Source: Flavobacterium luteolum (lineage in GTDB: Bacteria > Bacteroidota > Bacteroidia > Flavobacteriales > Flavobacteriaceae). From it: a DNA stretch of 64,000 nt. The stretch covers positions 930,001 to 994,000 of the forward strand of contig NZ_CP114286.1 of NCBI RefSeq assembly GCF_027111275.1, in the 5' to 3' direction. Under the pieces are notes generated by a model. The model searched no databases. It was not told where the DNA came from and was given only the letters and a program-made list of their open reading frames with translations. Below, in pieces: positions 8,868-18,210 of the stretch (positions within the stretch are counted from its first letter, which is position 1; each line of letters opens with the position of its first letter). The position numbers were made by a program, and so were the translations under genes.

Positions 8868-10664
8868 TTAGATTTTATATCTTTTTCTATCCGTTTCACT
8901 TAAATAAATCTTTCTTAAACGTAAAGATTTTGGAGTAACTTCAACATACTCATCTTTTTGAATGTACTCTAAAGCTTCTTCTAATGAGAATTTGATAGCT
9001 GGGATAATTCTAGCTTTATCATCAGCTCCAGAAGAACGAACGTTAGAAAGTTTTTTCGTTTTAGTAACGTTAACAGTCATATCGTCGCTACGAGTATTTT
9101 CTCCAATTACCTGACCTTCATAGATATCCTCGTTAGGATCAACGAAGAATTTACCACGATCTTGTAATTTATCGATAGAATAAGGAATAGCTTTTCCGTT
9201 TTCCATAGAGATTAATGAACCGTTGTTACGTCCAGGAATTTCTCCTTTGTATGGTTCGTATCCAATGAAACGGTGTGCCATAATAGCCTCACCAGCTGTA
9301 GCAGTAAGCAATTGATTTCTTAAACCGATAATTCCACGAGATGGAATATTGAATTTAATAATCATACGCTCTCCTTTACCTTCCATAGAAAGCATTTCAC
9401 CTTTACGGATAGTAACAAATTCAACCGCTCTACCTGAAAGATTTTCTGGCAAGTCGATAGTTAATTCCTCAATTGGCTCACATTTAACACCATCAACTTC
9501 TTTGATGATAACTTGTGGCTGACCAATTTGAAGTTCGTACCCTTCTCTTCTCATTGTTTCGATAAGAACAGATAAGTGAAGTACACCACGACCAAAAACC
9601 ATGAATTTATCAGCAGAATCAGTTTCTCCAACTTTCATCGCTAAGTTTTTCTCTAGCTCTTTTGTTAATCTTTCGCGAATATGTCTAGAAGTAACAAATT
9701 TACCTTCTTTACCAAAGAAAGGAGAATCGTTAATTGTAAACAACATACTCATAGTTGGCTCGTCGATAGCAATTGTTTGTAAAGCTTCTGGGTTTTCAAA
9801 ATCAGCAATAGTATCACCAATTTCGAAACCTTCAATACCTACAACCGCACAAATATCTCCAGCAACAACTTCTTCAACTTTTCTACGGCCTAAACCTTCA
9901 AAAGTGTGTAATTCTTTAATTCTAGATTTGATGATTTTCCCATCTCTTTTTACCAAAGAAATTGGCATACCTTCTTTTAAAGTTCCTCTTTCAAGACGTC
10001 CGATAGCGATACGACCTGTAAATGAAGAGAAATCTAAAGATGTGATTAACATTTGTGGAGTTCCTTCAGAAACTTTAGGAGCTGGAACATTAGCAATAAC
10101 CATGTCTAATAATGGTTCAATGTTTTCTGTTTGATTTTTCCAATCATCAGACATCCAGTTGTTTTTAGCAGAACCGTAAACAGCTGGGAAATCCAATTGC
10201 TCTTCAGTAGCACCTAATTCAAACATTAGATCAAAAACTTTTTCATGAACCTCTTCAGGAGTACAGTTTTCTTTATCTACTTTGTTGATAACCACGCATG
10301 GTTTTAATCCTAAATCGATCGCTTTTTGTAAAACGAAACGAGTTTGAGGCATTGGACCTTCGAAAGCATCAACTAGCAAACATACACCATCGGCCATGTT
10401 CAATACACGTTCTACTTCACCTCCAAAATCGGCGTGGCCAGGAGTGTCGATAATATTGATTTTTGTTCCTTTATATTGAACCGATACGTTTTTAGAAGTA
10501 ATTGTAATACCTCTCTCACGCTCTAAATCATTATTATCTAAGATTAAATCACCTGTGTTTTCGTTCTCACGAAATAACTGACAGTGATACATAATTTTAT
10601 CAACCAAAGTTGTTTTACCGTGATCGACGTGGGCAATAATTGCAATGTTTCTAATAGATTCCAT
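8868..10664 (-). CDS. typA: Ribosome-associated GTPase TypA/BipA
   Basis: A 598-residue translational GTPase of normal family length. G1 is [10 protein letters not shown] (residues 11-20), G2 lies in the RGITI region, G3 is [15 protein letters not shown] and G4 is NKVDKE. EF-G-like domains III and V and the TypA-specific C-terminal domain ([18 protein letters not shown]) follow. It acts on the ribosome, where TypA/BipA helps 50S assembly and stress adaptation. The ATG is preceded by a -7 box about 20 bp upstream. It is a single-gene unit ending at a shared terminator. Confidence 0.97.
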   Translation of the reverse strand: MESIRNIAIIAHVDHGKTTLVDKIMYHCQLFRENENTGDLILDNNDLERERGITITSKNVSVQYKGTKINIIDTPGHADFGGEVERVLNMADGVCLLVDAFEGPMPQTRFVLQKAIDLGLKPCVVINKVDKENCTPEEVHEKVFDLMFELGATEEQLDFPAVYGSAKNNWMSDDWKNQTENIEPLLDMVIANVPAPKVSEGTPQMLITSLDFSSFTGRIAIGRLERGTLKEGMPISLVKRDGKIIKSRIKELHTFEGLGRRKVEEVVAGDICAVVGIEGFEIGDTIADFENPEALQTIAIDEPTMSMLFTINDSPFFGKEGKFVTSRHIRERLTKELEKNLAMKVGETDSADKFMVFGRGVLHLSVLIETMRREGYELQIGQPQVIIKEVDGVKCEPIEELTIDLPENLSGRAVEFVTIRKGEMLSMEGKGERMIIKFNIPSRGIIGLRNQLLTATAGEAIMAHRFIGYEPYKGEIPGRNNGSLISMENGKAIPYSIDKLQDRGKFFVDPNEDIYEGQVIGENTRSDDMTVNVTKTKKLSNVRSSGADDKARIIPAIKFSLEEALEYIQKDEYVEVTPKSLRLRKIYLSETDRKRYKI

Positions 10665-10683
10665 CTGTGATTTTTAATGGGCG

Positions 10684-10691
10684 CAAAGGTA
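10684..10691 (-). promoter_or_regulatory. -7 promoter box for typA
   Basis: On the minus strand the sequence reads TACCTTTG, an exact match to the Bacteroidota -7 consensus TAnnTTTG. The expected transcript start lies about 14 nt before the typA ATG. No clear TTG is seen at -33. Confidence 0.55.
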
Positions 10692-10805
10692 CACTTTATT
10701 TTTTAAAAAAAAATGTTTCTACCATAGTTTGCGTATATACAATCAATTAGTTAATATAAATCATGAAAATATCGACCTCAAAATGATATTAACATACGTT
10801 TAGTT

Positions 10806-12542
10806 ATGGTTAAATTAACTATATTTGAGATGATGAAAAGTAAAACTCTCCAAATTACTCTTATTTATACAATCATCTCGATAATTATGGCGGTCATATG
10901 TCATAAATTACTCACAACCTACTTTTCTTCTTCAGAATATCCATATTTATCTTTAATAAAAGACATTGTATTTATCCTAATCACAGTATTGGTTTTCAGT
11001 TTTATACTTTCAAAAAACGAAAAAAGAAATATAACCATCTTTGAAAAGTTAAACAAAACCAATGAAGAAATAAAAGAATCAAATGAGAAATATGACATTG
11101 TAGCAAAAGCAACAAGCGATACGATTTGGGACTGGAAAATTCAAGAGGACAGTATTAATTGGAACAAAGGAATTGAAGGTGTTTTTGGTTACGATCCAAA
11201 AGAAGTAGGCAAAACTTCTAAATGGTGGTTCGACAAAATTCACCCTGAAGACAGCATCCGAATGTCAATAAAATTATATTCTTTTATAGAACAAAAAACC
11301 GAAAAATGGCAGGATCAATATCGTTTTAGATGTGCAGACGGATCTTACAAATATGTCTTGGACAGAGGTTTTTTATTAAAGGATGAAAATGGCAGAGCCA
11401 TAAGAATGATTGGAGCCATTCAAGATATTACAAAACAAAAGGAAGAAGAACAGCGATTAAAACTTTTAGAAACCGTAATTACACAATCTAAAGATTCAAT
11501 ATTAATTACTGAGGCTAATTCTTCTGAAAGAAAAATACCTAAAATCGTTTACGTAAATCCTGCATTTTCCCAAATGTCTGGCTACCAGTCAAATGAAATA
11601 ATCGGGAAATCGCCAAACATTTTTAAAGGACCAAAATCAGATTCTGATGAATTAAAAAAACTCTTAAGTGCCATAAAAAATGAAGAAGAATGCCTGATTG
11701 AAACTATTAGTTATACGAAAAGCAAAGAAGAATATTGGGTACGCTTTTCTATGATTCCAATTTTCAGTAACGAAGGACTAATTTCTCACTGGATTTCGAT
11801 ACAGAGAGATATTACAGATGAGAAAAAACTTGAAACAGAAAAAGAACATCTTATTCGAGAGTTAACTCAAAACAATAAGGACTTAAAACAGTTCTCTTAT
11901 ATTACATCGCATAATCTTAGAGCACCACTTTCAAACTTAATTGGGTTATTAAATTTAATGGAAGACATTCCGATAGAAAATGAAGAACTTCAAGAAATAG
12001 TAGCTGGATTTACAAAATCGACACATTTACTTAACGAAACCATCAACGATTTAGTAAAGGTTATTATCATTAAGGACAATCCTTCGATGCAAAAAGAAGA
12101 AGTTTCCTTAAAAGAAGTTTTTGAGAATGTATTCAGCCAACTTTCATTTCAAATTGAATTACACAAGCCTATAATTAAACTTAAGTTTGACAAAGTCCCA
12201 GAACTTATTACAAACAAAGCTTACATAGAAAGCATTTTATTGAACTTGCTTACCAATTCTATAAAATACAAATCGGAAAACAGAAAGTTAAAGATTTCCA
12301 TAACGGCAGAACAAATAGAACAAAGAACAATCTTGACTTTTAAAGACAACGGAATCGGAATTGATTTAGAGAGAAATCGCGACAAAATATTTGGATTATA
12401 TCAAAGATTTCATAATTACCCTGACAGCAAAGGTTTAGGATTATATCTTGTAAAATCACAGGTAGAAACAATGGGAGGAACAATCTCGATTGATAGCGAA
12501 GTCAATAAAGGAACCACATTTACAATAACATTTAAAAATTAA
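10806..12542 (+). CDS. PAS-domain sensor histidine kinase
   Basis: A 578-residue inner-membrane kinase. Two membrane helices (about residues 16-40 and 50-70) are followed by a PAS fold-3 domain with PAC motif (about 95-210), a second PAS/PAC (about 218-338) and a dimerisation/phosphoacceptor helix. Its His369 lies in FSYITSHNLRAPLSNL. A HATPase domain with N box (LLNLLTNSIKYKS), DNGIGID and GLGLYLVK completes it. The receiver gene starts 5 bp later, so the two probably work as a phosphorelay. A TATATTTG box inside the 5' end (10820-10827) hints that translation might begin at one of the ATGs at 10830 or 10833. The stimulus is unknown. Confidence 0.9.
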   Translation: MVKLTIFEMMKSKTLQITLIYTIISIIMAVICHKLLTTYFSSSEYPYLSLIKDIVFILITVLVFSFILSKNEKRNITIFEKLNKTNEEIKESNEKYDIVAKATSDTIWDWKIQEDSINWNKGIEGVFGYDPKEVGKTSKWWFDKIHPEDSIRMSIKLYSFIEQKTEKWQDQYRFRCADGSYKYVLDRGFLLKDENGRAIRMIGAIQDITKQKEEEQRLKLLETVITQSKDSILITEANSSERKIPKIVYVNPAFSQMSGYQSNEIIGKSPNIFKGPKSDSDELKKLLSAIKNEEECLIETISYTKSKEEYWVRFSMIPIFSNEGLISHWISIQRDITDEKKLETEKEHLIRELTQNNKDLKQFSYITSHNLRAPLSNLIGLLNLMEDIPIENEELQEIVAGFTKSTHLLNETINDLVKVIIIKDNPSMQKEEVSLKEVFENVFSQLSFQIELHKPIIKLKFDKVPELITNKAYIESILLNLLTNSIKYKSENRKLKISITAEQIEQRTILTFKDNGIGIDLERNRDKIFGLYQRFHNYPDSKGLGLYLVKSQVETMGGTISIDSEVNKGTTFTITFKN

Positions 12543-12547
12543 TTATT

Positions 12548-12955
12548 ATGCTTGAGCAGATTTTATGCATCGATGATGACCCAATCACATTGATGTTATG
12601 CAAAAAAGTAATTTCAAAATCTTCATTTTCACATGAAGTTATTACGGCTCAAAACGGCGAAGAGGCTCTTCATCATTTCAATGTCTTAAAATACACAAAC
12701 GACAAAGCAAAGAAAAGACCCGAATTAATTTTTTTAGATTTGAATATGCCTATTATGGGAGGATGGGAATTTTTAGACCATTTCACCTCTCCGGATTACA
12801 CAGAATTCAATACCGTTCCTGTAATTGTACTCTCTTCAACAATTGACCCTGAAGATCTTGCTAAAGCAAAAAAGTATCCTATAATAATAGATTTTCTTTC
12901 TAAGCCTATTACACAGCCAATGCTGGAATATCTGAAAAAGAAAATTGATTTATAA
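12548..12955 (+). CDS. Single-domain response regulator
   Basis: A 135-residue receiver domain with no output domain. It has the acidic pair DDD (residues 9-11), phospho-acceptor Asp64 in IFLDLNMPIMGG, Ser/Thr in VLSS and Lys in LSKPI. It follows the PAS kinase by 5 bp and ends at a strong terminator. Such lone receivers pass phosphate to other proteins or bind partners; the target is not visible here. Confidence 0.93.
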   Translation: MLEQILCIDDDPITLMLCKKVISKSSFSHEVITAQNGEEALHHFNVLKYTNDKAKKRPELIFLDLNMPIMGGWEFLDHFTSPDYTEFNTVPVIVLSSTIDPEDLAKAKKYPIIIDFLSKPITQPMLEYLKKKIDL

Positions 12956-12978
12956 AATTCCACAACACACACAAATTA

Positions 12979-13028
12979 AAATTCCAAATTCCAATATATA
13001 TAAAGATTGGAATTTGGAATTTATTTTT
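12979..13028 (+). terminator. Terminator after kinase/receiver operon
   Basis: A perfect 17-bp inverted repeat (AAATTCCAAATTCCAAT at 12979-12995, complement at 13006-13022) with a 10-nt loop is followed by a T-run. The word AAATTCCAAATTCCAAT also occurs near 8745, so the stem derives from a dispersed repeat. Confidence 0.8.
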
Positions 13029-13059
13029 TTCATTGGAATTTCACACTAGAGTTAAAACA

Positions 13060-13088
13060 AAAAAAGTCCTCTAAAAGAGGACTTTTTT
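13060..13088. terminator. Bidirectional terminator, rpsT side
   Basis: A perfect stem AAAAAAGTCCTCT / AGAGGACTTTTTT with a 3-nt loop gives a T-run in both directions. It lies 25 bp past the rpsT stop codon. Confidence 0.9.
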
Positions 13089-13112
13089 ATATTTTTAGCA
13101 AATTGTTTTTAA

Positions 13113-13364
13113 TTACAATTTAGCAACGTGTTTTGTTAATTTAGACTTCAAGTTAGAAGCTTTATTATCATGAATGATGTTCTTTTTAGCTAATTTATCA
13201 ATCATAGAGATTACAGTAGATAATTTAGCAGCAGCATCAGATTTATCAGTAGCTAATCTTAATGCTTTAATAGCGTTACGAGTAGTTTTGTGCTGATATC
13301 TGTTAAGAACTCTTCTTTTTTCGTTACTTCTGATTCTTTTTAATGCTGACTTATGATTTGCCAT
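13113..13364 (-). CDS. rpsT: 30S ribosomal protein S20
   Basis: An 83-residue, very basic protein that begins MANHKSALKRIRSNEKRRVLNR, the S20 signature, and continues as a helical bundle (LSTVISMIDKLAKKNIIHDNKASNLKSKL). It binds 16S rRNA early in 30S assembly. It lies downstream of two tRNA-Glu genes on the same strand and may share their transcript, since no exact -7 box was found directly upstream. It ends at a strong terminator. Confidence 0.97.
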   Translation of the reverse strand: MANHKSALKRIRSNEKRRVLNRYQHKTTRNAIKALRLATDKSDAAAKLSTVISMIDKLAKKNIIHDNKASNLKSKLTKHVAKL

Positions 13365-13517
13365 TTTCTTTTAATTTTAGATGTAATAATTATTATAAAT
13401 ACTAGTTAAAAAAGAAAAACCTCCCACAATCGTATAACAATCACTTTGGTTTTAACTAATAAAACAAAAACCGAGACACCAATTTTTGTTTTACAAAACT
13501 TATTTACAACTAATTTG

Positions 13518-13589
13518 TAGTCCGTAGGGGAATCGAACCCCTGTTACCAGGATGAAAACCTGGCGTCCTAACCCCTAGACGAACGGACC
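13518..13589 (-). tRNA. tRNA-Glu (anticodon TTC)
   Basis: A 72-nt cloverleaf on the minus strand. Acceptor stem GGTCCGT pairs with ACGGACT. The anticodon arm CCAGG-TTTTCAT-CCTGG carries TTC, and the T arm is GGGGTTCGATTCCCC. No CCA is encoded. It is the second of two tandem genes. Confidence 0.95.
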
Positions 13590-13634
13590 AATATTCTCCT
13601 AAGTTGGAAACTTTTCAATATGTAATATAACTTG

Positions 13635-13706
13635 TAGTCCGTGGGGGAATCGAACCCCCCTTACCAGGATGAAAACCTGGCGTCCTAACCGATAGACGAA
13701 CGGACC
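13635..13706 (-). tRNA. tRNA-Glu (anticodon TTC), first copy
   Basis: A 72-nt cloverleaf with the same acceptor stem and anticodon arm as its neighbour 45 bp downstream. The D-loop and T-stem differ (a GGGGG/CCCCC T-stem), and the stem changes keep pairing. It is first in the tRNA-Glu unit and lies right behind a consensus promoter. Confidence 0.95.
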
Positions 13707-13726
13707 GCGCTTCTGTATTGCGGATG

Positions 13727-13756
13727 CAAAGATACATCTATTTTTTAGTTGCGCAA
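13727..13756 (-). promoter_or_regulatory. Promoter for the tRNA-Glu pair (and perhaps rpsT)
   Basis: On the minus strand, TTG (13756-13754), 19 nt, then TATCTTTG (13734-13727) match the Bacteroidota -33/-7 consensus exactly. It ends about 20 nt before the first tRNA. Confidence 0.75.
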
Positions 13757-13784
13757 TACCTAATGCAAAAAAATATATATTTTT

Positions 13785-15263
13785 TTAATAAGCCTTAGCA
13801 AAAAGCACTCTTTTAGAGGATGGTTTCCCAGTAAACACGCAGGTTCCCGCCTCTTCAATAGCGTCCAAAGGAATGCATCGAATCGTCGCTTTTGTCAATT
13901 CTTTTATCTTTTCTTCTGTCTCTGCAGTTCCATCCCAGTGAGCAGATAAGAATCCACCTTTTCCTTCTAAAACCTCTTTAAATTCCTCAAAATTATTCAC
14001 TTCCGTAATATGAGTATTTCGATAATCTAATGCTCTAGTAAATAAGTCGGTTTGAATCTGTTCTAAAAGATCGTTTACATGTTCAACGATTTTTTCATTA
14101 GAAACAACTTCTTTTGTCAAATTATCACGTCTTGCAACCTCAAAAGTTCCGTTTTCCAAATCTTTCGGACCAACTGCAATTCGAACAGGAACCCCTTTTA
14201 ATTCCCATTCCGCAAATTTAAACCCTGGTTTTTGCGTTGTTCTATCATCAAACTTAACAGTGATTTTCAATTTTCTCAGTTTAGCCGTCAAATCCTTAAC
14301 CGCTTCAGTAATTTGAGCCAATTGTTCATCAGTCTTATATATAGGAACAATAACCACTTGAATTGGAGCCAAATTTGGAGGCAATACCAATCCTTGATCA
14401 TCAGAATGCGTCATAATCAACGCTCCCATTAAACGAGTAGACACTCCCCAAGAAGTTCCCCAAACATGTTCTTGTTTCCCTTCAGCGTTTGCAAACTTAA
14501 CATCAAATGCTTTTGCAAAGTTCTGTCCTAAAAAGTGAGATGTACCAGCTTGCAATGCTTTTCCGTCTTGCATCAACGCTTCAATACAATAAGTCTCATC
14601 TGCTCCAGCAAAGCGTTCTGTTTCTGTTTTAAAACCTTTCACCACTGGAATTGCCATAAAACTTTCAGCAAAATCAGCATAAACGTTCATCATTTTTTCT
14701 GATTCCTCAATTGCTTCTGCTTTTGTAGCGTGAGCCGTATGCCCTTCTTGCCATAAAAACTCTGCAGTTCTCAAGAACAAACGCGTACGCATTTCCCATC
14801 GAACCACATTAGCCCATTGATTAATTAACAAAGGTAAATCTCTATAAGATTGCACCCATCCTTTATATGTAGACCAAATAATAGCTTCACTTGTTGGACG
14901 AACAATAAGCTCCTCCTCTAATTTTGCGTTTGGATCAACCATTAATTTCCCAGGTCTTTCCTCGTCATTTTTTAATCTATAATGCGTTACAACCGCACAT
15001 TCTTTTGCAAATCCCTCAGCATTTTTCTCTTCAGCCTCAAACATGCTTTTCGGTACAAACAAAGGAAAATACGCATTTTGATGTCCAGTTTCTTTGAACA
15101 TACGATCTAACTCAGCTTGCATTTTTTCCCAAATAGCATATCCGTATGGTTTTATTACCATACATCCTCTAACTCCTGAATTTTCAGCTAGATCTGCTTT
15201 TACAACCAGTTCGTTATACCATTTCGAATAATCTTCTGATCTTGTAGTAAGGTTCTTACTCAT
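13785..15263 (-). CDS. proS: Prolyl-tRNA synthetase, archaeal/eukaryote-type
   Basis: A 492-residue class II aminoacyl-tRNA synthetase that charges tRNA-Pro. The sequence shows the short ProS type without the large editing insertion. An N-terminal catalytic core carries the class II motifs ([39 protein letters not shown] and [19 protein letters not shown]). An anticodon-binding domain (VVIVPIYK) and a C-terminal zinc-binding-like domain ending FAKAY follow. Length matches the family. It is monocistronic, with a consensus promoter 55-82 bp upstream. Confidence 0.97.
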   Translation of the reverse strand: MSKNLTTRSEDYSKWYNELVVKADLAENSGVRGCMVIKPYGYAIWEKMQAELDRMFKETGHQNAYFPLFVPKSMFEAEEKNAEGFAKECAVVTHYRLKNDEERPGKLMVDPNAKLEEELIVRPTSEAIIWSTYKGWVQSYRDLPLLINQWANVVRWEMRTRLFLRTAEFLWQEGHTAHATKAEAIEESEKMMNVYADFAESFMAIPVVKGFKTETERFAGADETYCIEALMQDGKALQAGTSHFLGQNFAKAFDVKFANAEGKQEHVWGTSWGVSTRLMGALIMTHSDDQGLVLPPNLAPIQVVIVPIYKTDEQLAQITEAVKDLTAKLRKLKITVKFDDRTTQKPGFKFAEWELKGVPVRIAVGPKDLENGTFEVARRDNLTKEVVSNEKIVEHVNDLLEQIQTDLFTRALDYRNTHITEVNNFEEFKEVLEGKGGFLSAHWDGTAETEEKIKELTKATIRCIPLDAIEEAGTCVFTGKPSSKRVLFAKAY

Positions 15264-15317
15264 ATTATATTTTTTGGCACAAATTTTGTTTTAAACAATT
15301 TTAACTAAATAGTTTGA

Positions 15318-15345
15318 CAAAACTAACTAATTTTGTAATGTGCAA
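15318..15345 (-). promoter_or_regulatory. Promoter for proS
   Basis: On the minus strand, TTG (15345-15343), 17 nt, then TAGTTTTG (15325-15318). A forward TAATTTTG (15328-15335) inside the same stretch may serve the divergent lipoprotein gene at 15366, but without a visible -33 TTG. Confidence 0.62.
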
Positions 15346-15365
15346 CAATAAAAAACACCACAGAT

Positions 15366-16376
15366 ATGAAAACTTACCTTTCACTCCGCCAAAACTCTAA
15401 TCATTTTTACTTAATTGGATTATTGAGTTTATTGCTAGCATCGTGTGGTTCTTACCAAAATTCCTCTTATTATGATAATGATGGAGTTTATGGTGGTTCA
15501 TCTGTTAAATATGTAGCAAATGGAACAAACAATCAATACAAGGAATATTTCAGATCACTGCAAGATGACAATCAACCAACTGAAATTTTTACTGACGTTG
15601 ACAATTATACTAATTATTCTGATAGCACTAAGACTGCATCTGTAGCTTATCCTGCATGGGGAAGCAGCAGTTCTGATGTTTCTGTAAACTTCTACACTAC
15701 TCCATCATGGTCATTTGGATTTGGATGGGGCTATCCTTATTATGGCTATGGCTATTACGGATGGGGATACCCTTATTACGGATGGGGATATCCAGGATGG
15801 GGATACCCTGGTTGGGGTTATCCAGGATGGGGATACCCATATTATGGTTACGGATACAACTACTCTTACAACTACGGAAGAAGAGGCTCTGCAGCTTATT
15901 ATGGAGACAGAAACTATGCTTACAACAGAAATTATAGCACTAACAGAGGATATACAACCAATCGAAACTACACCACTAATAGAGGTGACTATACTACCAA
16001 TAGAGGAAATTACACAACAAATAGAAATTATACCACAAACAGATCTAACAGCTATACTGACTTTAGAAGAACCTCTACTTTAAACAGAGGAACTACTAGC
16101 CCTACATTCACCAATAGAGGAAATTATAACAACGGTTCTAATTACGACTATAGCAATAGAAGATCTTACAACAACGGAAATACCACAACAAACAGAACCT
16201 ACACACCTAGTAACAACGGTGGTTCATCAAGAAGCTACACTCCTAGCAATAGCGGCTCTTCAAGAAGCTACTCTCCTAGTAATGGTGGAGGTGGTGGCTC
16301 AAGATCGTACAGCGGTGGCGTTGGCGGCGGTGGCGGAATGAGATCTGGCGGCGGTGGTGGCGGAGGAAGAAGATAA
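15366..16376 (+). CDS. Low-complexity Tyr/Gly/Trp-rich lipoprotein
   Basis: A 336-residue protein with a lipoprotein signal (SLLLASCGSY, Cys27). Three biased zones follow. A Trp/Tyr/Gly/Pro tract of GWGYP units lies at about residues 118-165. A run of TNRNYTTNRG-like units lies at about 190-240. A Ser/Arg/Gly-rich tail ends in poly-Gly with Arg (GGGGGGGRR). No enzyme motif is seen. It lies 41 bp upstream of an outer-membrane barrel gene on the same strand, which suggests a joint envelope role. The repeated DNA behind the repeats makes length variation between strains likely. Confidence 0.7.
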   Translation: MKTYLSLRQNSNHFYLIGLLSLLLASCGSYQNSSYYDNDGVYGGSSVKYVANGTNNQYKEYFRSLQDDNQPTEIFTDVDNYTNYSDSTKTASVAYPAWGSSSSDVSVNFYTTPSWSFGFGWGYPYYGYGYYGWGYPYYGWGYPGWGYPGWGYPGWGYPYYGYGYNYSYNYGRRGSAAYYGDRNYAYNRNYSTNRGYTTNRNYTTNRGDYTTNRGNYTTNRNYTTNRSNSYTDFRRTSTLNRGTTSPTFTNRGNYNNGSNYDYSNRRSYNNGNTTTNRTYTPSNNGGSSRSYTPSNSGSSRSYSPSNGGGGGSRSYSGGVGGGGGMRSGGGGGGGRR

Positions 16377-16417
16377 TTTTTTCTCAGCACACTTAATTCG
16401 AACTAAAACTCATCAAA

Positions 16418-18001
16418 ATGAAAAAAATACTTTTCCTATTTATAACAGGACTAACTGTCAGCGCGTCATATTCACAAGAAGTTTCAGATGCTCTACGTTA
16501 TTCCCAAGAAAATCTTACTGGAACTGCGCGTTTTAGAGCCATGAGTGGTGCTTTTGGAGCGGTTGGAGGAGACATATCTTCTTTAAGTGTTAACCCTGCT
16601 GGATCTGCAATTTTCAACAGTAATCAAGTTGGAGTTTCCTTTAGCAATCAGAACATTAAAAACAATTCTAATTACAACGGAACTCAAACATCGGATAAAG
16701 AAAACTCTTTTATCTTAAACCAAGCGGGAGGTGTTTTTGTATTTAAAAATAACAATCCAAACGTCGGATGGAATAAAGTTTCAATTGGTGCGACTTACGA
16801 AAACACAAACAATTTCAATAATGAAGTTTTTTCTGCTGGAAACAACTCTACTCATTCGGTTGACTCTTATTTCCTAGATTATGCAAATTATAGTAACGGA
16901 GACGCACCTGTTCCTCATGAATTTGTTAACACACAAGACAACGAAACAGTTTCTGATTTATATCATTATTTAGGGTCTAATTTTCCAAATGGCCAATATC
17001 CTAATCTAAGTGGGTTTTCTGCACAACAAGCCTTGTTAGGATATCAGGGGTATATTATAAACATTGATGATGTAAATAATCCTAACAGCCCTTATTCAAC
17101 AAACGTTCCAAAAGGCAACAACACCAACTATTACCAAACTAACGACATTTACTCAAGAGGATATAATAGTAAATTAAGCTTCAATATCGCAACCTCTTAT
17201 AAAGATCGACTATATTTAGGAGCAAATTTAAATGTTCATATCACAGACTATAGAAGATCAACAAGTTTTTACGAAACCAATAATGGTGTGCTTACACCAA
17301 ACGAAACAATATCAAGTATAAGATTCAATAATGATTTATATACTTATGGAAATGGCTTTTCTTTCCAACTTGGAGCAATAGGAAAAGTAACTGACAATTT
17401 TAGACTTGGTGTAGCATACGAATCTAACACTTGGTATGAATTGTACGACGAGCTTTCACAAAGTTTATACACTACAAGACAAGCTGCAGGCGGGCCAATT
17501 GTCAATGCCAATGTAGCTCCTAATGTTGTAAACGTATACGAATCTTATACTTTACAAACACCTGACAGATGGACTTTTAGTGCTGCATACATATTTGGAA
17601 AATCCGGTTTATTAAGCATTGATTATGGCATAAGAAATTACGGAAACACGAAATTCAAACCAAGCAGTGCAGGCTTTGGCGGCATTAACAATGAAATAGA
17701 CAATAGTCTAGCGAGTACTGGAGAACTTCGTATTGGTGCTGAATACAAAATCAAGCAATTAAGCTTAAGAGGTGGATACCGTTATGAGGGAAGCCCTTAT
17801 AAAAATGGAATTACGGTTGGAGAACTAAACAGTTATTCTGCTGGTCTAGGTTATAACTTTGGATCTACAAAATTAGACTTAGCTTACTCTTATTTAGAAA
17901 GAGATTCAAACCAAGGCTTTTTTACAAGAGGATTTACAGACGGAGCTAACATTACTTCGAAATTAAACAATGTCACTATGACTTTATTATTTGAATTGTA
18001 A
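16418..18001 (+). CDS. OmpP1/FadL/TodX-family outer membrane protein
   Basis: A 527-residue outer-membrane barrel. The signal peptide ends near VSASYSQ. The mature N-terminus ALRYSQENLTGTARFRAMSGAFGAVGGDISSLSVNPAG is the hallmark of the FadL/TodX-like family in Bacteroidota, often annotated as hemin receptor. Alternating strands run to a terminal FEL. FadL-like channels pass hydrophobic molecules across the outer membrane, but the substrate here is unknown. It probably forms an operon with the lipoprotein gene 41 bp upstream, and a terminator follows. Confidence 0.87.
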   Translation: MKKILFLFITGLTVSASYSQEVSDALRYSQENLTGTARFRAMSGAFGAVGGDISSLSVNPAGSAIFNSNQVGVSFSNQNIKNNSNYNGTQTSDKENSFILNQAGGVFVFKNNNPNVGWNKVSIGATYENTNNFNNEVFSAGNNSTHSVDSYFLDYANYSNGDAPVPHEFVNTQDNETVSDLYHYLGSNFPNGQYPNLSGFSAQQALLGYQGYIINIDDVNNPNSPYSTNVPKGNNTNYYQTNDIYSRGYNSKLSFNIATSYKDRLYLGANLNVHITDYRRSTSFYETNNGVLTPNETISSIRFNNDLYTYGNGFSFQLGAIGKVTDNFRLGVAYESNTWYELYDELSQSLYTTRQAAGGPIVNANVAPNVVNVYESYTLQTPDRWTFSAAYIFGKSGLLSIDYGIRNYGNTKFKPSSAGFGGINNEIDNSLASTGELRIGAEYKIKQLSLRGGYRYEGSPYKNGITVGELNSYSAGLGYNFGSTKLDLAYSYLERDSNQGFFTRGFTDGANITSKLNNVTMTLLFEL

Positions 18002-18029
18002 TTAGAAATCAAAATAGATGATTGAAATT

Positions 18030-18060
18030 TCCGTCAGGTTTTTATCTGACGGATTTTTTT
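18030..18060 (+). terminator. Rho-independent terminator
   Basis: Stem TCCGTCAG (18030-18037) and CTGACGGA (18046-18053) are followed by eight T residues, 29 bp after the FadL-like stop codon. Confidence 0.88.
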
Positions 18061-18163
18061 TATCCTTTTAAAAGTCCTTATATTTTAAATTCAACTCAAA
18101 AAACATAAGCGACTAATCCAGTTAACTTCATAAAAAACAGCTAAAACAAACGGCAAACTATCG

Positions 18164-18191
18164 TTGTTTGAATAAAAAAAGTGTAATTTTG
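18164..18191 (+). promoter_or_regulatory. Promoter for rimO
   Basis: TTG (18164-18166), 17 nt, then TAATTTTG (18184-18191), a full match to the Bacteroidota consensus. It lies 20 bp before the rimO ATG. Confidence 0.68.
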
Positions 18192-18210
18192 CACTCCAAT
18201 TTATAAAAGT

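Noticed and set aside
9601..10134. 177-codon forward open frame inside typA
   Set aside because: It is antisense to a conserved GTPase, has biased Ser/Ile/Pro content typical of complement reading, and no promoter.
15715..16083. 122-codon frame overlapping the repeat lipoprotein
   Set aside because: It is a frame shadow of the GWGYP and TNRNY repeats; the other frame has the lipoprotein signal.
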